Shown piece by piece: positions 8,178-17,555 of a DNA stretch of 64,000 bases. The notes under the pieces are model-generated. The model saw only the letters and a list, made by a program, of their open reading frames with translations. It did no database searches and had not been told where the DNA came from. The translations under genes were made by a program, and so were the position numbers. Origin of the DNA: Novosphingobium sp. PP1Y (GTDB lineage Bacteria; Pseudomonadota; Alphaproteobacteria; Sphingomonadales; Sphingomonadaceae); NCBI RefSeq assembly GCF_000253255.1, contig NC_015580.1, forward strand, positions 2,679,001 to 2,743,000, given 5' to 3'. Numbering within the stretch: position 1 is the first letter of the stretch; the number at the start of each line of letters is the position of its first letter.

Positions 8178-9311
8178 GTGTCAGCTACCGAAATAGATTA
8201 CTACGAACTGCTCGAGGTCGAGCGGACTGCCGACGACAAGACCATCAAGTCGGCCTACCGTCGCCTCGCCATGCGATATCACCCGGACAAGAACCCGGGG
8301 GATGCCGAAGCCGAATCCCGCTTCAAGGCCATCAGTCAGGCTTACGACTGTCTCAAGGACCCGCAGAAGCGCGCCGCTTACGACCGCTATGGTCACGCCG
8401 CTTTCCAGCAGGGCATGGGCGGTGGCGGCGGCGGCGGAATGGGCGCCGAGTTCGGCGATATCGGCGATATCTTCGAATCGATTTTTGGCAGCGCCTTCGG
8501 TGGCGGTGCCCGTCAGCAGGCCCGTCGCGGCGCCGATTTGCGCTATGACATGGAAGTGAGCCTTGAAGAGGCGTTCCACGGCAAGCAGAGCGAAATCACC
8601 ATCGAAGTCTCGCAATCGTGCGAGCCTTGCAGTGGCTCGGGCGCCGAACCGGGCACCGGCAAGCGCACCTGCAACATGTGCGCCGGTCACGGCAAGGTGC
8701 GCGCGCAGCAGGGCTTCTTCGTCGTCGAACGCACCTGTCCGACCTGTCACGGTCGCGGCGAGGTGATCGAGTCTCCCTGCCGTGCCTGCCGCGGCGAGGG
8801 CCGCGTCGACATGCCGCAGACACTGGAAGTGGAAATTCCCGCTGGCGTCGATTCCGGCACGAGAATCCGACTATCGGGCAAGGGCGAGGCCGGGCCTTAC
8901 GGGGCGCCTCCGGGCGATCTCTACATCTTCCTGCATGTGAAGCGCCACCGCGTCTTCGAACGCGAGGGGACGACTCTTCTCACGCAGGTGCCGATCACCT
9001 TCACCACAGCTGCGCTGGGCGGATCGATCGAAATCCCGGGAATCGATGGGGCGAAGATCGCGCTCGATATTCCGGCAGGTATCCAGTCCGGCAAGCAGCT
9101 CCGCAAGCGCGGCGCGGGCATGCCTGTTCTGCAGGGCCGCGGGCGCGGGGATCTGGTGATTGAGATCACGGTCGAAACGCCGACCAAGCTCTCTGCGCGC
9201 CAGAAGGAACTGCTGCGCGAGTTGCAGGCAACCGAGACCGGTGACGAATGCCCACAGTCGAAAGGCTTCTTCGACCGGATCAAGGACGTGTGGAGCGACC
9301 TGACCGAATAG
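8178..9311 (+). CDS. dnaJ: Chaperone protein DnaJ (Hsp40)
   Basis: A 377-residue type-I J protein. The GTG start is preceded by GGGGG about 8 bases upstream; longer in-frame extensions run through the intergenic hairpin and are rejected. The order is J domain with YHPDKNPG near residue 33, a Gly/Phe linker, and four zinc-binding repeats (CEPCSGSG, CNMCAGHG, CPTCHGRG, CRACRGEG) near residues 145-215. These are followed by the client-binding beta domains. It stimulates DnaK ATPase and delivers unfolded clients. Confidence 0.97.
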   Translation: MSATEIDYYELLEVERTADDKTIKSAYRRLAMRYHPDKNPGDAEAESRFKAISQAYDCLKDPQKRAAYDRYGHAAFQQGMGGGGGGGMGAEFGDIGDIFESIFGSAFGGGARQQARRGADLRYDMEVSLEEAFHGKQSEITIEVSQSCEPCSGSGAEPGTGKRTCNMCAGHGKVRAQQGFFVVERTCPTCHGRGEVIESPCRACRGEGRVDMPQTLEVEIPAGVDSGTRIRLSGKGEAGPYGAPPGDLYIFLHVKRHRVFEREGTTLLTQVPITFTTAALGGSIEIPGIDGAKIALDIPAGIQSGKQLRKRGAGMPVLQGRGRGDLVIEITVETPTKLSARQKELLRELQATETGDECPQSKGFFDRIKDVWSDLTE

Positions 9312-9338
9312 ACGAAGCGGAGGTCCGCAGGCGCTCGA

Positions 9339-11651
9339 TCAAAGCGCCTCGACTTCCTTCCTGATCGTCCTGATCAGAGCAGGATCGGCCAGCAGCCGGT
9401 CCTGCTCTTCGTTGAGGATTGCCAGAAATGCGTCCTTCTTGAAGGCAGCCAGTTCGCCCTGAGGGATCGCCTGTCCCTTCTCCAGCGTGGAGGCAATCAG
9501 GTCGATCATGCGCTCGGCGCCGTGCAGGCGACCCCACAGGTAGTCGTTCTCGCGATAGGCACGGCTGAAAAAGGCGCCGAAGTTGTAGAACTCTGTCCCG
9601 CGCAGGGTATCGGCCATGCCGCCCTTGCGGATGGCATGGCAATCCTCGGGCGAAATCCTGTCGACCAGGATCGGATCGAATTCGGTCAGGCCTTCGCCGC
9701 GCAGCAGCGGCAGGGTGACCGTGTCGTAGAACGGGAAGCCCAGGTAGGCGAGCAGGACCCTGCGCCGCAGGGTCGGAGGCATCGCTGCGAGTACTTCGGC
9801 GAGCATCTCATCGACCTGCGCATCGACCTCGGGCAATGAGCGCCTTGCGGCAATATGATCGAGTACGGCCCCGGGATCGTTGAAGAAATTTCGGGCTGCG
9901 GGCGGGAAGTCCTCTCCCAGATAGTGCAGCGGCTCCCGCTCGATGTAGAGCGCAAGGGCCTCGTAGATCGCCGCCCGGGCATCGTCGCGGTCCTGTTCTG
10001 TCACGCTGGGATCGCCCTCCCAGTCCTGCGTCACGCGCCGCGCCAGGAAGCGCAGCCGCCGGATCCGGAAAGCCAGGTCGTGGGCGCGGAAGAAGTCGAT
10101 CATCGGTGCAGACGTGCCTTCGCGCAGGGCCTGCATGCGGTCGAGGCCGTTATCGGCAAGATAGCCGATGAACCGTTGTACTATCGGCTCGGTCGAGGAC
10201 AGCTCCTGTTCCGGAACGCCTTCATCGACCATGCGGCCGAGCATCGCCAGAATGCCGCTGAACTTGACCTGGGCGTACCCGTGATAGGCAAAGCCGGCCT
10301 GCTGGAATGCGGCCTCCTGCGCCTTGTTACGCCATGCCGCAAGCCGCTTGGGAGTGGGGCGGTCGAGGAACAGGGTGCGCCCGAACAGTTTGTCGACGGT
10401 CTCTTCGATCTCGGGGCGCAGGGCCAACACGATGTCGCGCATCGTGCGCATCTCGCGCGAATCGCGATCGAGTGCCTCGAGGTTGTCGCGGATCGGCTGC
10501 TCGCGCGGGATCGATGATAGCGAACCGAAGATCACCGGGAAGAAGCCGGGTATCCTGGTGTCGCGCCGCATTCTGGGGCCAATGTGATCGGGGGTCGGAT
10601 CGATATAGACGAAGCGCCGGTCGACCTCCCGCGCGGCAGGGCGGTCGCGCAGTACGGTCATGGCATCGGCAAACGGCGCATTGACGAGGACGGAGCCGTC
10701 GATGAGCGAGACACTGTCTATGTCCTTGCGGCTGAAATGTTCCGGCATGACGCGGCGCAGGAAGGCATCGCGGTCGGGCCACTTGCTGGCGGTTTCGGCC
10801 ACGAGCTTGTCGATTTCCGCAATCTGCAGCGGCGGAAAGGCCCCGGGGAAGCTCGCCGTCGAACGCGCAGCGAGGACCAGCGCCGGGATCGATGCGAGAT
10901 CCTCGCCCTTGCCCCGCGACTTGACGTGAAAATCGATGGTCAGGCGATGCTCGCTTTCCAGCACCAGTTCGGGCGAGTGGAGCCGCAGGGTTTCAAGGTG
11001 TCCCTTGAAGTCGGTCGCCGTCACGAACAGGTCGAGCGGGTGCCGCGCCGGAAGCAGGGGCTTGCCCTCGGGCGCTTCTGCCATCGCCATCATCGCCCGG
11101 TTGATGAGGCGCGAGAAGCCGATGCCGCTGAAGGGCGGCTCGAACCAGCGCGAGCGGATCAGGCGCGAGAGCTTGTCGCGCACTTCGGTGCGGGTCTCAG
11201 GGGCGACCGAAGCGCTCACCGCATTGCCGGGGCGGTGGAGGAGGTAATAGACGATCGGACTTGCCCAGAACTTGGCGGCACGCGACCAGGGCTTGGCGTC
11301 GGGATCGAGCAGGACGTCGACGTCAGCGCATTCGAGCCACAGTTCGGTCAAGGGTTCGAGCGACTGGCCGGTGTGGATCGCCTGCGCGAGGAAGATGCTG
11401 TTGATCCCGCCCGCGCTCGCCCCGGCGACGATGTCGGAAAGAACCCGCAGTTTCAGGTTGCTGCCCTGTTCCAGCCTGCGCAGCAGCCGTGCGTAAACGG
11501 CCTCGCTGCTCTCAAGGATGCCTTCGTCGGCCCAGAACGCCCGGCTTGCCCGAAGGACCTTCCACAGCTCCTTGGTCACGCCGTGCATGTAGACGGCAAG
11601 AGAGATGCCCCCATAGCAGACGAGCGTGATCCGCAGTTCTTTCTGCCGCAT
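9339..11651 (-). CDS. Patatin-like phospholipase family protein
   Basis: A 770-residue cytoplasmic-looking protein. The N-terminus has the patatin oxyanion segment CYGGISLAVYMHG, then the nucleophile elbow GASAGG (GxSxG) near residue 80. Further on is LIDGSVLVNAPF, the position of the catalytic Asp (DGG/DGS). The long C-terminal half has no motif I can name; the architecture fits the patatin-related family often annotated with DUF3376. The start at MRQKELRIT avoids overlap with the divergent radA. It converges with dnaJ. Expected activity is lipid acyl hydrolase; the true substrate is unknown. Confidence 0.82.
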   Translation of the reverse strand: MRQKELRITLVCYGGISLAVYMHGVTKELWKVLRASRAFWADEGILESSEAVYARLLRRLEQGSNLKLRVLSDIVAGASAGGINSIFLAQAIHTGQSLEPLTELWLECADVDVLLDPDAKPWSRAAKFWASPIVYYLLHRPGNAVSASVAPETRTEVRDKLSRLIRSRWFEPPFSGIGFSRLINRAMMAMAEAPEGKPLLPARHPLDLFVTATDFKGHLETLRLHSPELVLESEHRLTIDFHVKSRGKGEDLASIPALVLAARSTASFPGAFPPLQIAEIDKLVAETASKWPDRDAFLRRVMPEHFSRKDIDSVSLIDGSVLVNAPFADAMTVLRDRPAAREVDRRFVYIDPTPDHIGPRMRRDTRIPGFFPVIFGSLSSIPREQPIRDNLEALDRDSREMRTMRDIVLALRPEIEETVDKLFGRTLFLDRPTPKRLAAWRNKAQEAAFQQAGFAYHGYAQVKFSGILAMLGRMVDEGVPEQELSSTEPIVQRFIGYLADNGLDRMQALREGTSAPMIDFFRAHDLAFRIRRLRFLARRVTQDWEGDPSVTEQDRDDARAAIYEALALYIEREPLHYLGEDFPPAARNFFNDPGAVLDHIAARRSLPEVDAQVDEMLAEVLAAMPPTLRRRVLLAYLGFPFYDTVTLPLLRGEGLTEFDPILVDRISPEDCHAIRKGGMADTLRGTEFYNFGAFFSRAYRENDYLWGRLHGAERMIDLIASTLEKGQAIPQGELAAFKKDAFLAILNEEQDRLLADPALIRTIRKEVEAL

Positions 11652-11721
11652 TCCGCATACTTGGCCCGGATCAAGGAGAAAGGCAATTGCGTTCTCATTC
11701 CGTTCCGGATAGGCGCAGCCT

Positions 11722-13089
11722 ATGGCAAAGCCCAAACGTCGTTACGTATGTCAGAATTGCGGAAGCGTCGCGACCCGGTGGCAGGGGCAGTGCGCGGATT
11801 GCGGTGAATGGAACTCGCTTGTCGAGGAAGCACCGCAGACGGTCTTTTCTTCCAAGCACGATCTCTCTTCCGGCGGTCGCCCGATCCAGTTCACCCCGCT
11901 CGACCAGCCTGGCGAAATTCCCCAGAGGCAGGCCAGCGGCCTTGCCGAGTTCGATCGCGCCCTGGGTGGCGGCCTGGTCCCCGGATCGGCGATCCTCATG
12001 GGCGGGGATCCGGGTATCGGCAAGTCGACGCTGCTGCTGCAGGCCTCGGCGCACATCGCCAGGGCCGGGCGTGACGTCGTCTATGTCAGCGGCGAGGAAG
12101 CGTCCGGTCAGGTTCGGCTGCGGGCTGAACGCCTTGGCCTGTCGAAGTGTCCGATTCGCCTGGCCTCCGCAACATCGGTGCGGGACATCCTCACTACGCT
12201 GGGGATGGATGAGCCGCCGTCGCTTCTGGTCATCGATTCGATCCAGACGATGCACTCGGACCAGATCGAGGGTGCGCCCGGGTCGGTCAGCCAGGTGCGC
12301 GGGTGCGCCTTCGAACTGATCCGCTACGCCAAGGAAAACAGCGTCACCCTCATCCTCGTCGGTCACGTCACCAAGGACGGCAATATCGCCGGTCCGCGCG
12401 TGCTGGAGCACATGGTCGACGTGGTGATGAGCTTCGAGGGGGAACGCAGTCACCAGTACCGCATCCTGCGCTCGCTCAAGAACCGTTTCGGTCCGGTCGA
12501 CGAGATCGGCGTCTTCGCCATGGAGGGCGACGGACTTGCCGAAGTCGGCAATCCCTCGATGCTGTTCCTTTCTGGCCGCGAGGAACCGATGGCGGGCAGC
12601 GCGGTCTTCCCGGCGATGGAAGGGACCCGGCCAGTCCTCGTGGAAATACAGGCGCTTATCGTGCGCCTGCAGAGCGGGGCGACGCCGCGGCGTGCCGTCG
12701 TCGGGTGGGACAATGGCCGCATGGCCATGCTGCTCGCCGTGCTCGAGGCACGATGCGGCCTTAATTTCTCCAGTGCGGAAGTCTATCTCAACGTCGCTGG
12801 CGGTTATCGCCTTGCCGATCCGGCGGCCGACCTTGCCGTGGCCGCTGCGCTCGTCTCGGCCCTCGGTGACAAGCCTCTGCCGACGGACGCTGTGTGGTTC
12901 GGTGAAGTCTCGCTCGCCGGTGAGATTCGGCCCGTGGCCCATTCATCGATCCGACAGCGCGAATCGGCGAAACTTGGCTTTGGCAAGGCTATTGGACCTG
13001 CCGGTGGACCGCCGCCCGACAAGGGCATCCGGTTTTCCGGTCTGACAATGCTTCCCAACCTCGTTGACCGCATTCTTTCGGATGCTTAA
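11722..13089 (+). CDS. radA: DNA repair protein RadA
   Basis: A 455-residue RecA-like protein that promotes branch migration in recombinational repair. An N-terminal four-cysteine zinc motif (CQNCGS and CADCGEW, residues about 10-30), Walker A GGDPGIGKST near residue 95, and the RadA-specific KNRFG motif (LKNRFGPVDEIG near 253) are present, followed by a Lon-protease-like C-terminal domain. It is divergent from the patatin gene and is followed 12 bp later by a CvpA-family gene. Confidence 0.96.
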   Translation: MAKPKRRYVCQNCGSVATRWQGQCADCGEWNSLVEEAPQTVFSSKHDLSSGGRPIQFTPLDQPGEIPQRQASGLAEFDRALGGGLVPGSAILMGGDPGIGKSTLLLQASAHIARAGRDVVYVSGEEASGQVRLRAERLGLSKCPIRLASATSVRDILTTLGMDEPPSLLVIDSIQTMHSDQIEGAPGSVSQVRGCAFELIRYAKENSVTLILVGHVTKDGNIAGPRVLEHMVDVVMSFEGERSHQYRILRSLKNRFGPVDEIGVFAMEGDGLAEVGNPSMLFLSGREEPMAGSAVFPAMEGTRPVLVEIQALIVRLQSGATPRRAVVGWDNGRMAMLLAVLEARCGLNFSSAEVYLNVAGGYRLADPAADLAVAAALVSALGDKPLPTDAVWFGEVSLAGEIRPVAHSSIRQRESAKLGFGKAIGPAGGPPPDKGIRFSGLTMLPNLVDRILSDA

Positions 13090-13101
13090 TTGCAGTTTAC
13101 T

Positions 13102-13629
13102 ATGAGTGGCTTCGATATCGTTGTCCTGCTGTTCGTGGGGATCGGGGCCCTGACCGGCTTCTTCCGCGGATTCGTGCAGGAAATTCTCACGCTGGCGGCG
13201 TGGATATTCGCAATTTTCGCAATTCGCATGTTCCATACACCCGTCACCGAAGTGCTCGTTCCGTACATCGGAGAGGGTTCGGGATCGGCGATCCTTGCCT
13301 TTGCGCTGCTGTTGCTGGGGCCTTACGTGGCCGTGAGGCTTGTCGCCCGCTGGGCCGGCAGCAAGAGCCGCGGTTCGCTGCTGGGGCCGATCGACCGGGT
13401 CCTGGGTTTCGGGTTCGGCGCGGTGAAGGGCGTCATCATCCTCGTGCTGGCCTTCTCGGTGCTGGTTCTTGGATATGATACCGTATGGGGCGTTGCCGGC
13501 CGGCCCGATTGGATCGTGACCGCGCGATCCTATCCCTTCGTCAATGCCAGTAGCGAAGCCATGGTGAAGATGATCAACGAGCGGCGCCAGCAGCTCAACG
13601 AGGAGGATGCTGCGGTCGCGGCCGAGTAG
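13102..13629 (+). CDS. CvpA family membrane protein
   Basis: A 175-residue integral membrane protein with about four hydrophobic segments. The first contains the family pattern FDIVVLLFVGIGALTGFFRG, followed by FVQEILTLAAWI. E. coli CvpA is needed for colicin V production and envelope-stress tolerance. The start is the ATG rather than a TTG 12 bases upstream. It lies between radA and a NifU-like gene on the same strand. The C-terminal tail is cytoplasmic-looking and charged. Confidence 0.85.
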   Translation: MSGFDIVVLLFVGIGALTGFFRGFVQEILTLAAWIFAIFAIRMFHTPVTEVLVPYIGEGSGSAILAFALLLLGPYVAVRLVARWAGSKSRGSLLGPIDRVLGFGFGAVKGVIILVLAFSVLVLGYDTVWGVAGRPDWIVTARSYPFVNASSEAMVKMINERRQQLNEEDAAVAAE

Positions 13630-13655
13630 CCCCAATCGAAGCAAGAGCCACCCCT

Positions 13656-14075
13656 GTGTCGACCACTGTCCTTTACACCCCCGAGGTCCTTTCGCTGGCG
13701 GTCGCGCTTGCGCGCTTTCCGTGGCGCGAGGATTTTCCGCTGCAGGGAGAGGCCCGCTCACGTTCGTGCGGCAGCACGATTGCGCTGGGCCTCGCGGTCG
13801 ATGACCGCGGTACTGTCACCGAGGTCGGCGTGCGCAGCCAGGCCTGCGCCATTGGACAGGCTGCGGCGGCGATCTTCGCAGAGGCCGTCGTCGGCATGAC
13901 CGGGCGCAAGGTGCACGAGGCGGGAAGGGCCTTGGAAGACTGGTTGGCCGGAAAGGTTGACCTGCCGGACTGGCCGGGGCTCGAACGCATTGCCGCTGCC
14001 CGGGACTATCCAGGGCGACACGGCGCGGTAATGTTGCCGTGGAATGCAGCCATGCAGGTGCTTCCCTCCGCCTGA
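13656..14075 (+). CDS. Iron-sulfur cluster assembly scaffold (NifU/IscU N-domain-like)
   Basis: This 139-residue protein has the NifU-like fold pattern. One cysteine is in RSCGSTI (about residue 37) and one in QACAIGQAAAA (about 69), equivalent to the first two ligand positions of IscU, but the third IscU cysteine near the C-terminus is absent. The GTG start is 26 bp downstream of cvpA. It may be a divergent scaffold or carrier rather than a full IscU; no isc/suf genes are nearby. Confidence 0.7.
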   Translation: MSTTVLYTPEVLSLAVALARFPWREDFPLQGEARSRSCGSTIALGLAVDDRGTVTEVGVRSQACAIGQAAAAIFAEAVVGMTGRKVHEAGRALEDWLAGKVDLPDWPGLERIAAARDYPGRHGAVMLPWNAAMQVLPSA

Positions 14076-14135
14076 TCCGCGGTTTAAACGCCTGTCGGGG
14101 CCCGATAACGCGGACGAGGGGGAAGTTTCAGAAAA

Positions 14136-15767
14136 ATGGCTGACGTACAGCAGCATCCACATGCACCCGAGCCGAGTGCATCGGACATCAAACTCGTCAT
14201 TGCGGCTTCCTCGATGGGTACCGTGTTCGAGTGGTACGACTTCTTCATCTACGGAACGCTGGCCGGCATCATCGGCAAGACCTTCTTCCCTTCGGGCAAC
14301 GCGACGCTCGAGACGCTGCTGGTCTGGGCCGGCTTCGCGGTAGGCTTCGGCTTCCGTCCGCTTGGCGCAGTGCTTTTCGGTTTTCTCGGGGACAAGCTTG
14401 GACGCAAGTACACGTTCCTTGTCACCGTCACGTTGATGGGCATTGCGACAGCCGGCGTCGGTTTTATCCCTTCGGCCGAGACCATCGGGCTCGCCGCTCC
14501 GGCGATCATTCTCCTGCTGCGTATCATGCAGGGTCTTGCGCTAGGCGGCGAATATGGCGGAGCGGCGATCTATGTCGCAGAGCATTCTCCGCCCAATCGC
14601 CGCGGCTTCTTCACCGGCTTCATTCAGGCAAGCGTCGTCGGCGGCTTCGTGCTCAGCCTGATCGTGGTCCTGACCTGCAAGGGACTGATGAGCGAGGAAT
14701 TGTGGAATGCCTGGGGGTGGCGCGTTCCCTTCCTGCTCAGCATGATCCTACTCGCAGTATCTCTGTGGATGCGCCTCAAGCTGTCGGAAAGCCCGGTCTT
14801 CAAGGCGATGCGCGAAGAGGGCGAGATCGCGGGCAACCCCTTTGTCGAGAGCTTCACTTATCCTGGTAACAAGAAGCGCATCTTCATCGCGCTATTCGGG
14901 ATTGCGGCAGGTCTGACGGTGATCTGGTACACGGCCATGTTCTCCGCGCTCAGCTTCCTCAAGGGGGCGATGCGCATGGAAGCAACGACGGCGGAAATCA
15001 TCATCGGCATTTCCGCAGGCCTGGGCATGGCTTTCTTCGTATTGTTCGGTTCGCTTTCGGACAGGGTCGGGCGCAAGAAGCCGATCGTGTGGGGCTACCT
15101 TGCTGCGCTGGTGCTGATGTTCCCCCTGTTCTGGACGATCGGCGCTCACGCCAATCCCGCCCTTGTGCGGGCCAACGCGAACTCGCCGGTCGCGGTTTCG
15201 GGGCCTGACTGCAGCTACAATCCCTTCGCGTCTGTCCAGGAGAGCGATTGCGGCAAGTTGCTCGAAGATCTGACGGCGGCGGGAATAACCTACGAACTGG
15301 CCAATGGCACCGATCTTGAACTTCACATCGGCGGTGAGGCGTTACCGGTCGCAGCCTATCCCTGGGATGACAAGGAGGCGCGCAACGCCGAGTTGAAAGG
15401 CTGGCTGACCGACGCGGGCTACGACCTCGGAGTCGTCAGGCCGACCGTCAAGGATGCCCTTGTCATCGGCGTCATGCTGCTGGTCTTCATGGCTCTGTCG
15501 GGCGCAACATACGGGCCGGTCGCCGCACTTCTGTCGGAAATGTTCCCGCCGCGTATCCGTTACAGCTCGATGTCCATTCCCTATCACATCGGAACCGGCT
15601 ACTTCGGCGGCTTCCTGCCGCTGATTTCGAGCTACATGGTCGCGACCAGCGGGAATCCATACCAGGGTCTGTGGTACACCTGGGGCATCGTCGCGATTGC
15701 CCTGGTGGTCGCAATCTGGGGTTTGCGGGGCGGTCCCCCGCGCGATTACGGTGATGATGCTGCCTGA
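14136..15767 (+). CDS. MHS-family MFS transporter (metabolite:H+ symporter)
   Basis: A 543-residue, 12-TM major facilitator protein. SSMGTVFEWYDFFIYG near residue 25 and the loop GDKLGRKYTFLVTV near 85 are hallmarks of the metabolite:H+ symporter (ProP/KgtP-like) family. GGEYGGAAIYVAEHSP near 132 is also typical. A roughly 90-residue hydrophilic insertion between TM segments in the second half carries a cysteine pair at about residues 358 and 371. The 3' end overlaps alr by 14 bp. Substrate is unknown; it resembles the second transporter at 30.3-31.9 kb. Confidence 0.85.
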   Translation: MADVQQHPHAPEPSASDIKLVIAASSMGTVFEWYDFFIYGTLAGIIGKTFFPSGNATLETLLVWAGFAVGFGFRPLGAVLFGFLGDKLGRKYTFLVTVTLMGIATAGVGFIPSAETIGLAAPAIILLLRIMQGLALGGEYGGAAIYVAEHSPPNRRGFFTGFIQASVVGGFVLSLIVVLTCKGLMSEELWNAWGWRVPFLLSMILLAVSLWMRLKLSESPVFKAMREEGEIAGNPFVESFTYPGNKKRIFIALFGIAAGLTVIWYTAMFSALSFLKGAMRMEATTAEIIIGISAGLGMAFFVLFGSLSDRVGRKKPIVWGYLAALVLMFPLFWTIGAHANPALVRANANSPVAVSGPDCSYNPFASVQESDCGKLLEDLTAAGITYELANGTDLELHIGGEALPVAAYPWDDKEARNAELKGWLTDAGYDLGVVRPTVKDALVIGVMLLVFMALSGATYGPVAALLSEMFPPRIRYSSMSIPYHIGTGYFGGFLPLISSYMVATSGNPYQGLWYTWGIVAIALVVAIWGLRGGPPRDYGDDAA

Positions 15768-16800
15768 ACTGCCCGAGCCGCCGCTGCGGCTGAATCTCGA
15801 CTGGAATGCCCTTAAAGCCAATTGGCAGGCCCTTGACCGCCTCTCGGGCAAGGCCCGGGCCGGCGCTGCGGTCAAGGCCGACGGCTACGGCCTCGGCGCT
15901 CGCAAGGCCACGGCAATGCTGCTCGAAGCGGGGTGCCGCGATTTCTTCGTCGCGCACTGGGCAGAAGCCGCCGACCTGCTCGATATCGTTGATCCCGGCT
16001 CGATTTCGGTCCTGCACGGTCCGCAATCGGCCGAGGATTGCGCCTATGGTCAGGCGATCGGGGCTAGGCCGGTCATCAATTCGCTCTCGCAGGCGCAGCG
16101 CTGGCTCGATGCCGGCGGAGGTCTTTGCGATCTCATGATCGATACCGGCATGAACCGCCTCGGGGTGCCCATGAGCGAGATCGGCAGCGAACTCCTCGCC
16201 CGTCTCGATGTCGATGTCCTGCTTTCGCACCTCGTTTCGGCCGAGGAGGAATCTTCCCTCAACGCCTTGCAGTGCAGCAGATGGCTTGAGGCGCGAGAGA
16301 CGATTGGCCATCGACGTGCCAGCCTTGCGAACTCGGCAGGCATCGCGCTTGGCGCTGAATTTCATGGAGATCTCACTCGGCCGGGTGTTTCGCTTTACGG
16401 CGGAATCCCGCGTACCGATATGGGACGGCTGATCCGGCAGGTGGTCCGCCCTGAAGCGATGATCATGCAGGTGCGCCATGTCGCGGCGGGGGAGACGGTG
16501 GGCTACAATGCCACCTTCACGGCAAAGGCGGCGATGCGGGTCGGCACCGTCTCTACGGGTTATGCCGACGGTTACCTGCGCTGCTGGTCAAACAAGGGTC
16601 ACTTTGAGGCAAATGGCGCAAAACTGCCGGTCCTTGGCCTCGTCAGCATGGACATGACGGTGATCGACCTGACCCATGCAAACGATATCGGCGAGGGCGA
16701 CTGGGTCGGCGCCGCCTACGATCTGCCAAGTGCATCTGTAGAGACGGGTCTCACGCAGTACGAATTGCTGACCCTGCTGGGCCGTCGTTTCCGTCGCTGA
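15754..16800 (+). CDS. alr: Alanine racemase
   Basis: A 348-residue PLP enzyme that makes D-alanine for peptidoglycan. The PLP lysine lies in AAVKADGYGLGA near residue 36 and the second catalytic base, Tyr, in VGYNATF near 250. DTGMNRLG and VSMDMTVID are further family blocks. Start: two adjacent ATGs (15754, 15757) overlap the end of the transporter gene; the first is used. The overlap suggests co-transcription with the transporter. Confidence 0.93.
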   Translation: MMLPELPEPPLRLNLDWNALKANWQALDRLSGKARAGAAVKADGYGLGARKATAMLLEAGCRDFFVAHWAEAADLLDIVDPGSISVLHGPQSAEDCAYGQAIGARPVINSLSQAQRWLDAGGGLCDLMIDTGMNRLGVPMSEIGSELLARLDVDVLLSHLVSAEEESSLNALQCSRWLEARETIGHRRASLANSAGIALGAEFHGDLTRPGVSLYGGIPRTDMGRLIRQVVRPEAMIMQVRHVAAGETVGYNATFTAKAAMRVGTVSTGYADGYLRCWSNKGHFEANGAKLPVLGLVSMDMTVIDLTHANDIGEGDWVGAAYDLPSASVETGLTQYELLTLLGRRFRR

Positions 16801-16818
16801 CCGCAATTGCCAAACCTT

Positions 16819-16832
16819 TTGCTGCGCAGCAA
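16819..16832. promoter_or_regulatory. Candidate PhaR operator: 14-bp palindrome
   Basis: TTGCTGCGCAGCAA is a perfect palindrome in the phaR upstream region, 64 bp before the start codon. PhaR proteins of Paracoccus and Rhodobacter are known to bind TGC...GCA dyads and to repress their own gene, so autoregulation is a reasonable inference. Confidence 0.5.
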
Positions 16833-16895
16833 TTTGTGTTGCATCGCGACAATGCGGGATGATACCATAAGCTACTGTCTGGACGGGGATTGGTC

Positions 16896-17453
16896 ATGGC
16901 TGAAGCGGCGTCGCGCGACGACAACACTGTTATAATCAAAAAATACGCAAACCGGCGGCTCTATAACACGCAATCGTCGAGCTACATCACGCTCGAGCAT
17001 CTTGCGAAGATGACGCGCGAAGGCGTGGACTACAAGGTGCTCGACGCGAAGAGCGGCACCGACATTACGCACACGATCCTTACGCAGATCATCATGGAGG
17101 AAGAATCCAACGGTGAGCAGATGCTCCCGGTGAACTTCCTGCGTGAACTGATCAGCATGTACGGCAACTCGATGCAGTCGCTGATTCCGCACTATCTCGA
17201 AGCATCGATGGAAAATTTCCGCGCCAACCAGACGAAGCTGCACAAGGCTTTCGAGGATAGTCTTGGCAACAATCCGCTCGCCAAGCTGGCCGAGCAGAAC
17301 ATGGCGATGTTCAAGGCGGCAGCGGCGGCATTCATGCCCGGCGGCGAGAAGAACGAGAGCAAGCCCGCCGCTCCGGCAGAGGGCGACGACCTTTCCGCGC
17401 TGCGCGATCAGATGGCGGAAATTCAGAAGAGGCTTGACGCGCTGGGCAAATAA
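16896..17453 (+). CDS. phaR: Polyhydroxyalkanoate synthesis repressor PhaR
   Basis: A 185-residue regulator. The N-terminal PHB/PHA accumulation DNA-binding domain is unmistakable: IIKKYANRRLYNTQSSSYI and LEHLAKMTREG near residues 10-45. The following PHB-accumulation-regulatory domain includes THTILTQIIMEEE. The C-terminus is an Ala/Met-rich helix plus a short coiled coil (LRDQMAEIQKRLDALGK). PhaR senses PHA granules and represses phasin genes and itself. No phaC or phaP is in the window. The perfect dyad upstream fits autoregulation. Confidence 0.93.
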   Translation: MAEAASRDDNTVIIKKYANRRLYNTQSSSYITLEHLAKMTREGVDYKVLDAKSGTDITHTILTQIIMEEESNGEQMLPVNFLRELISMYGNSMQSLIPHYLEASMENFRANQTKLHKAFEDSLGNNPLAKLAEQNMAMFKAAAAAFMPGGEKNESKPAAPAEGDDLSALRDQMAEIQKRLDALGK

Positions 17454-17555
17454 AGGCCAGCGGGGTGCGTTCCGGCCTCGGGGTATCCCGCGGCCGGCCC
17501 CGATTCATGCGACGGATGGTCTGTCGCATTGCAGCAAGTCAGGAAGAACGCACCC

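Noticed and set aside
9329..9349. AGGCGCT/AGCGCCT hairpin between convergent dnaJ and the patatin gene
   Set aside because: Seven-bp stem overlapping the patatin stop region, no T-tract; termination cannot be supported.
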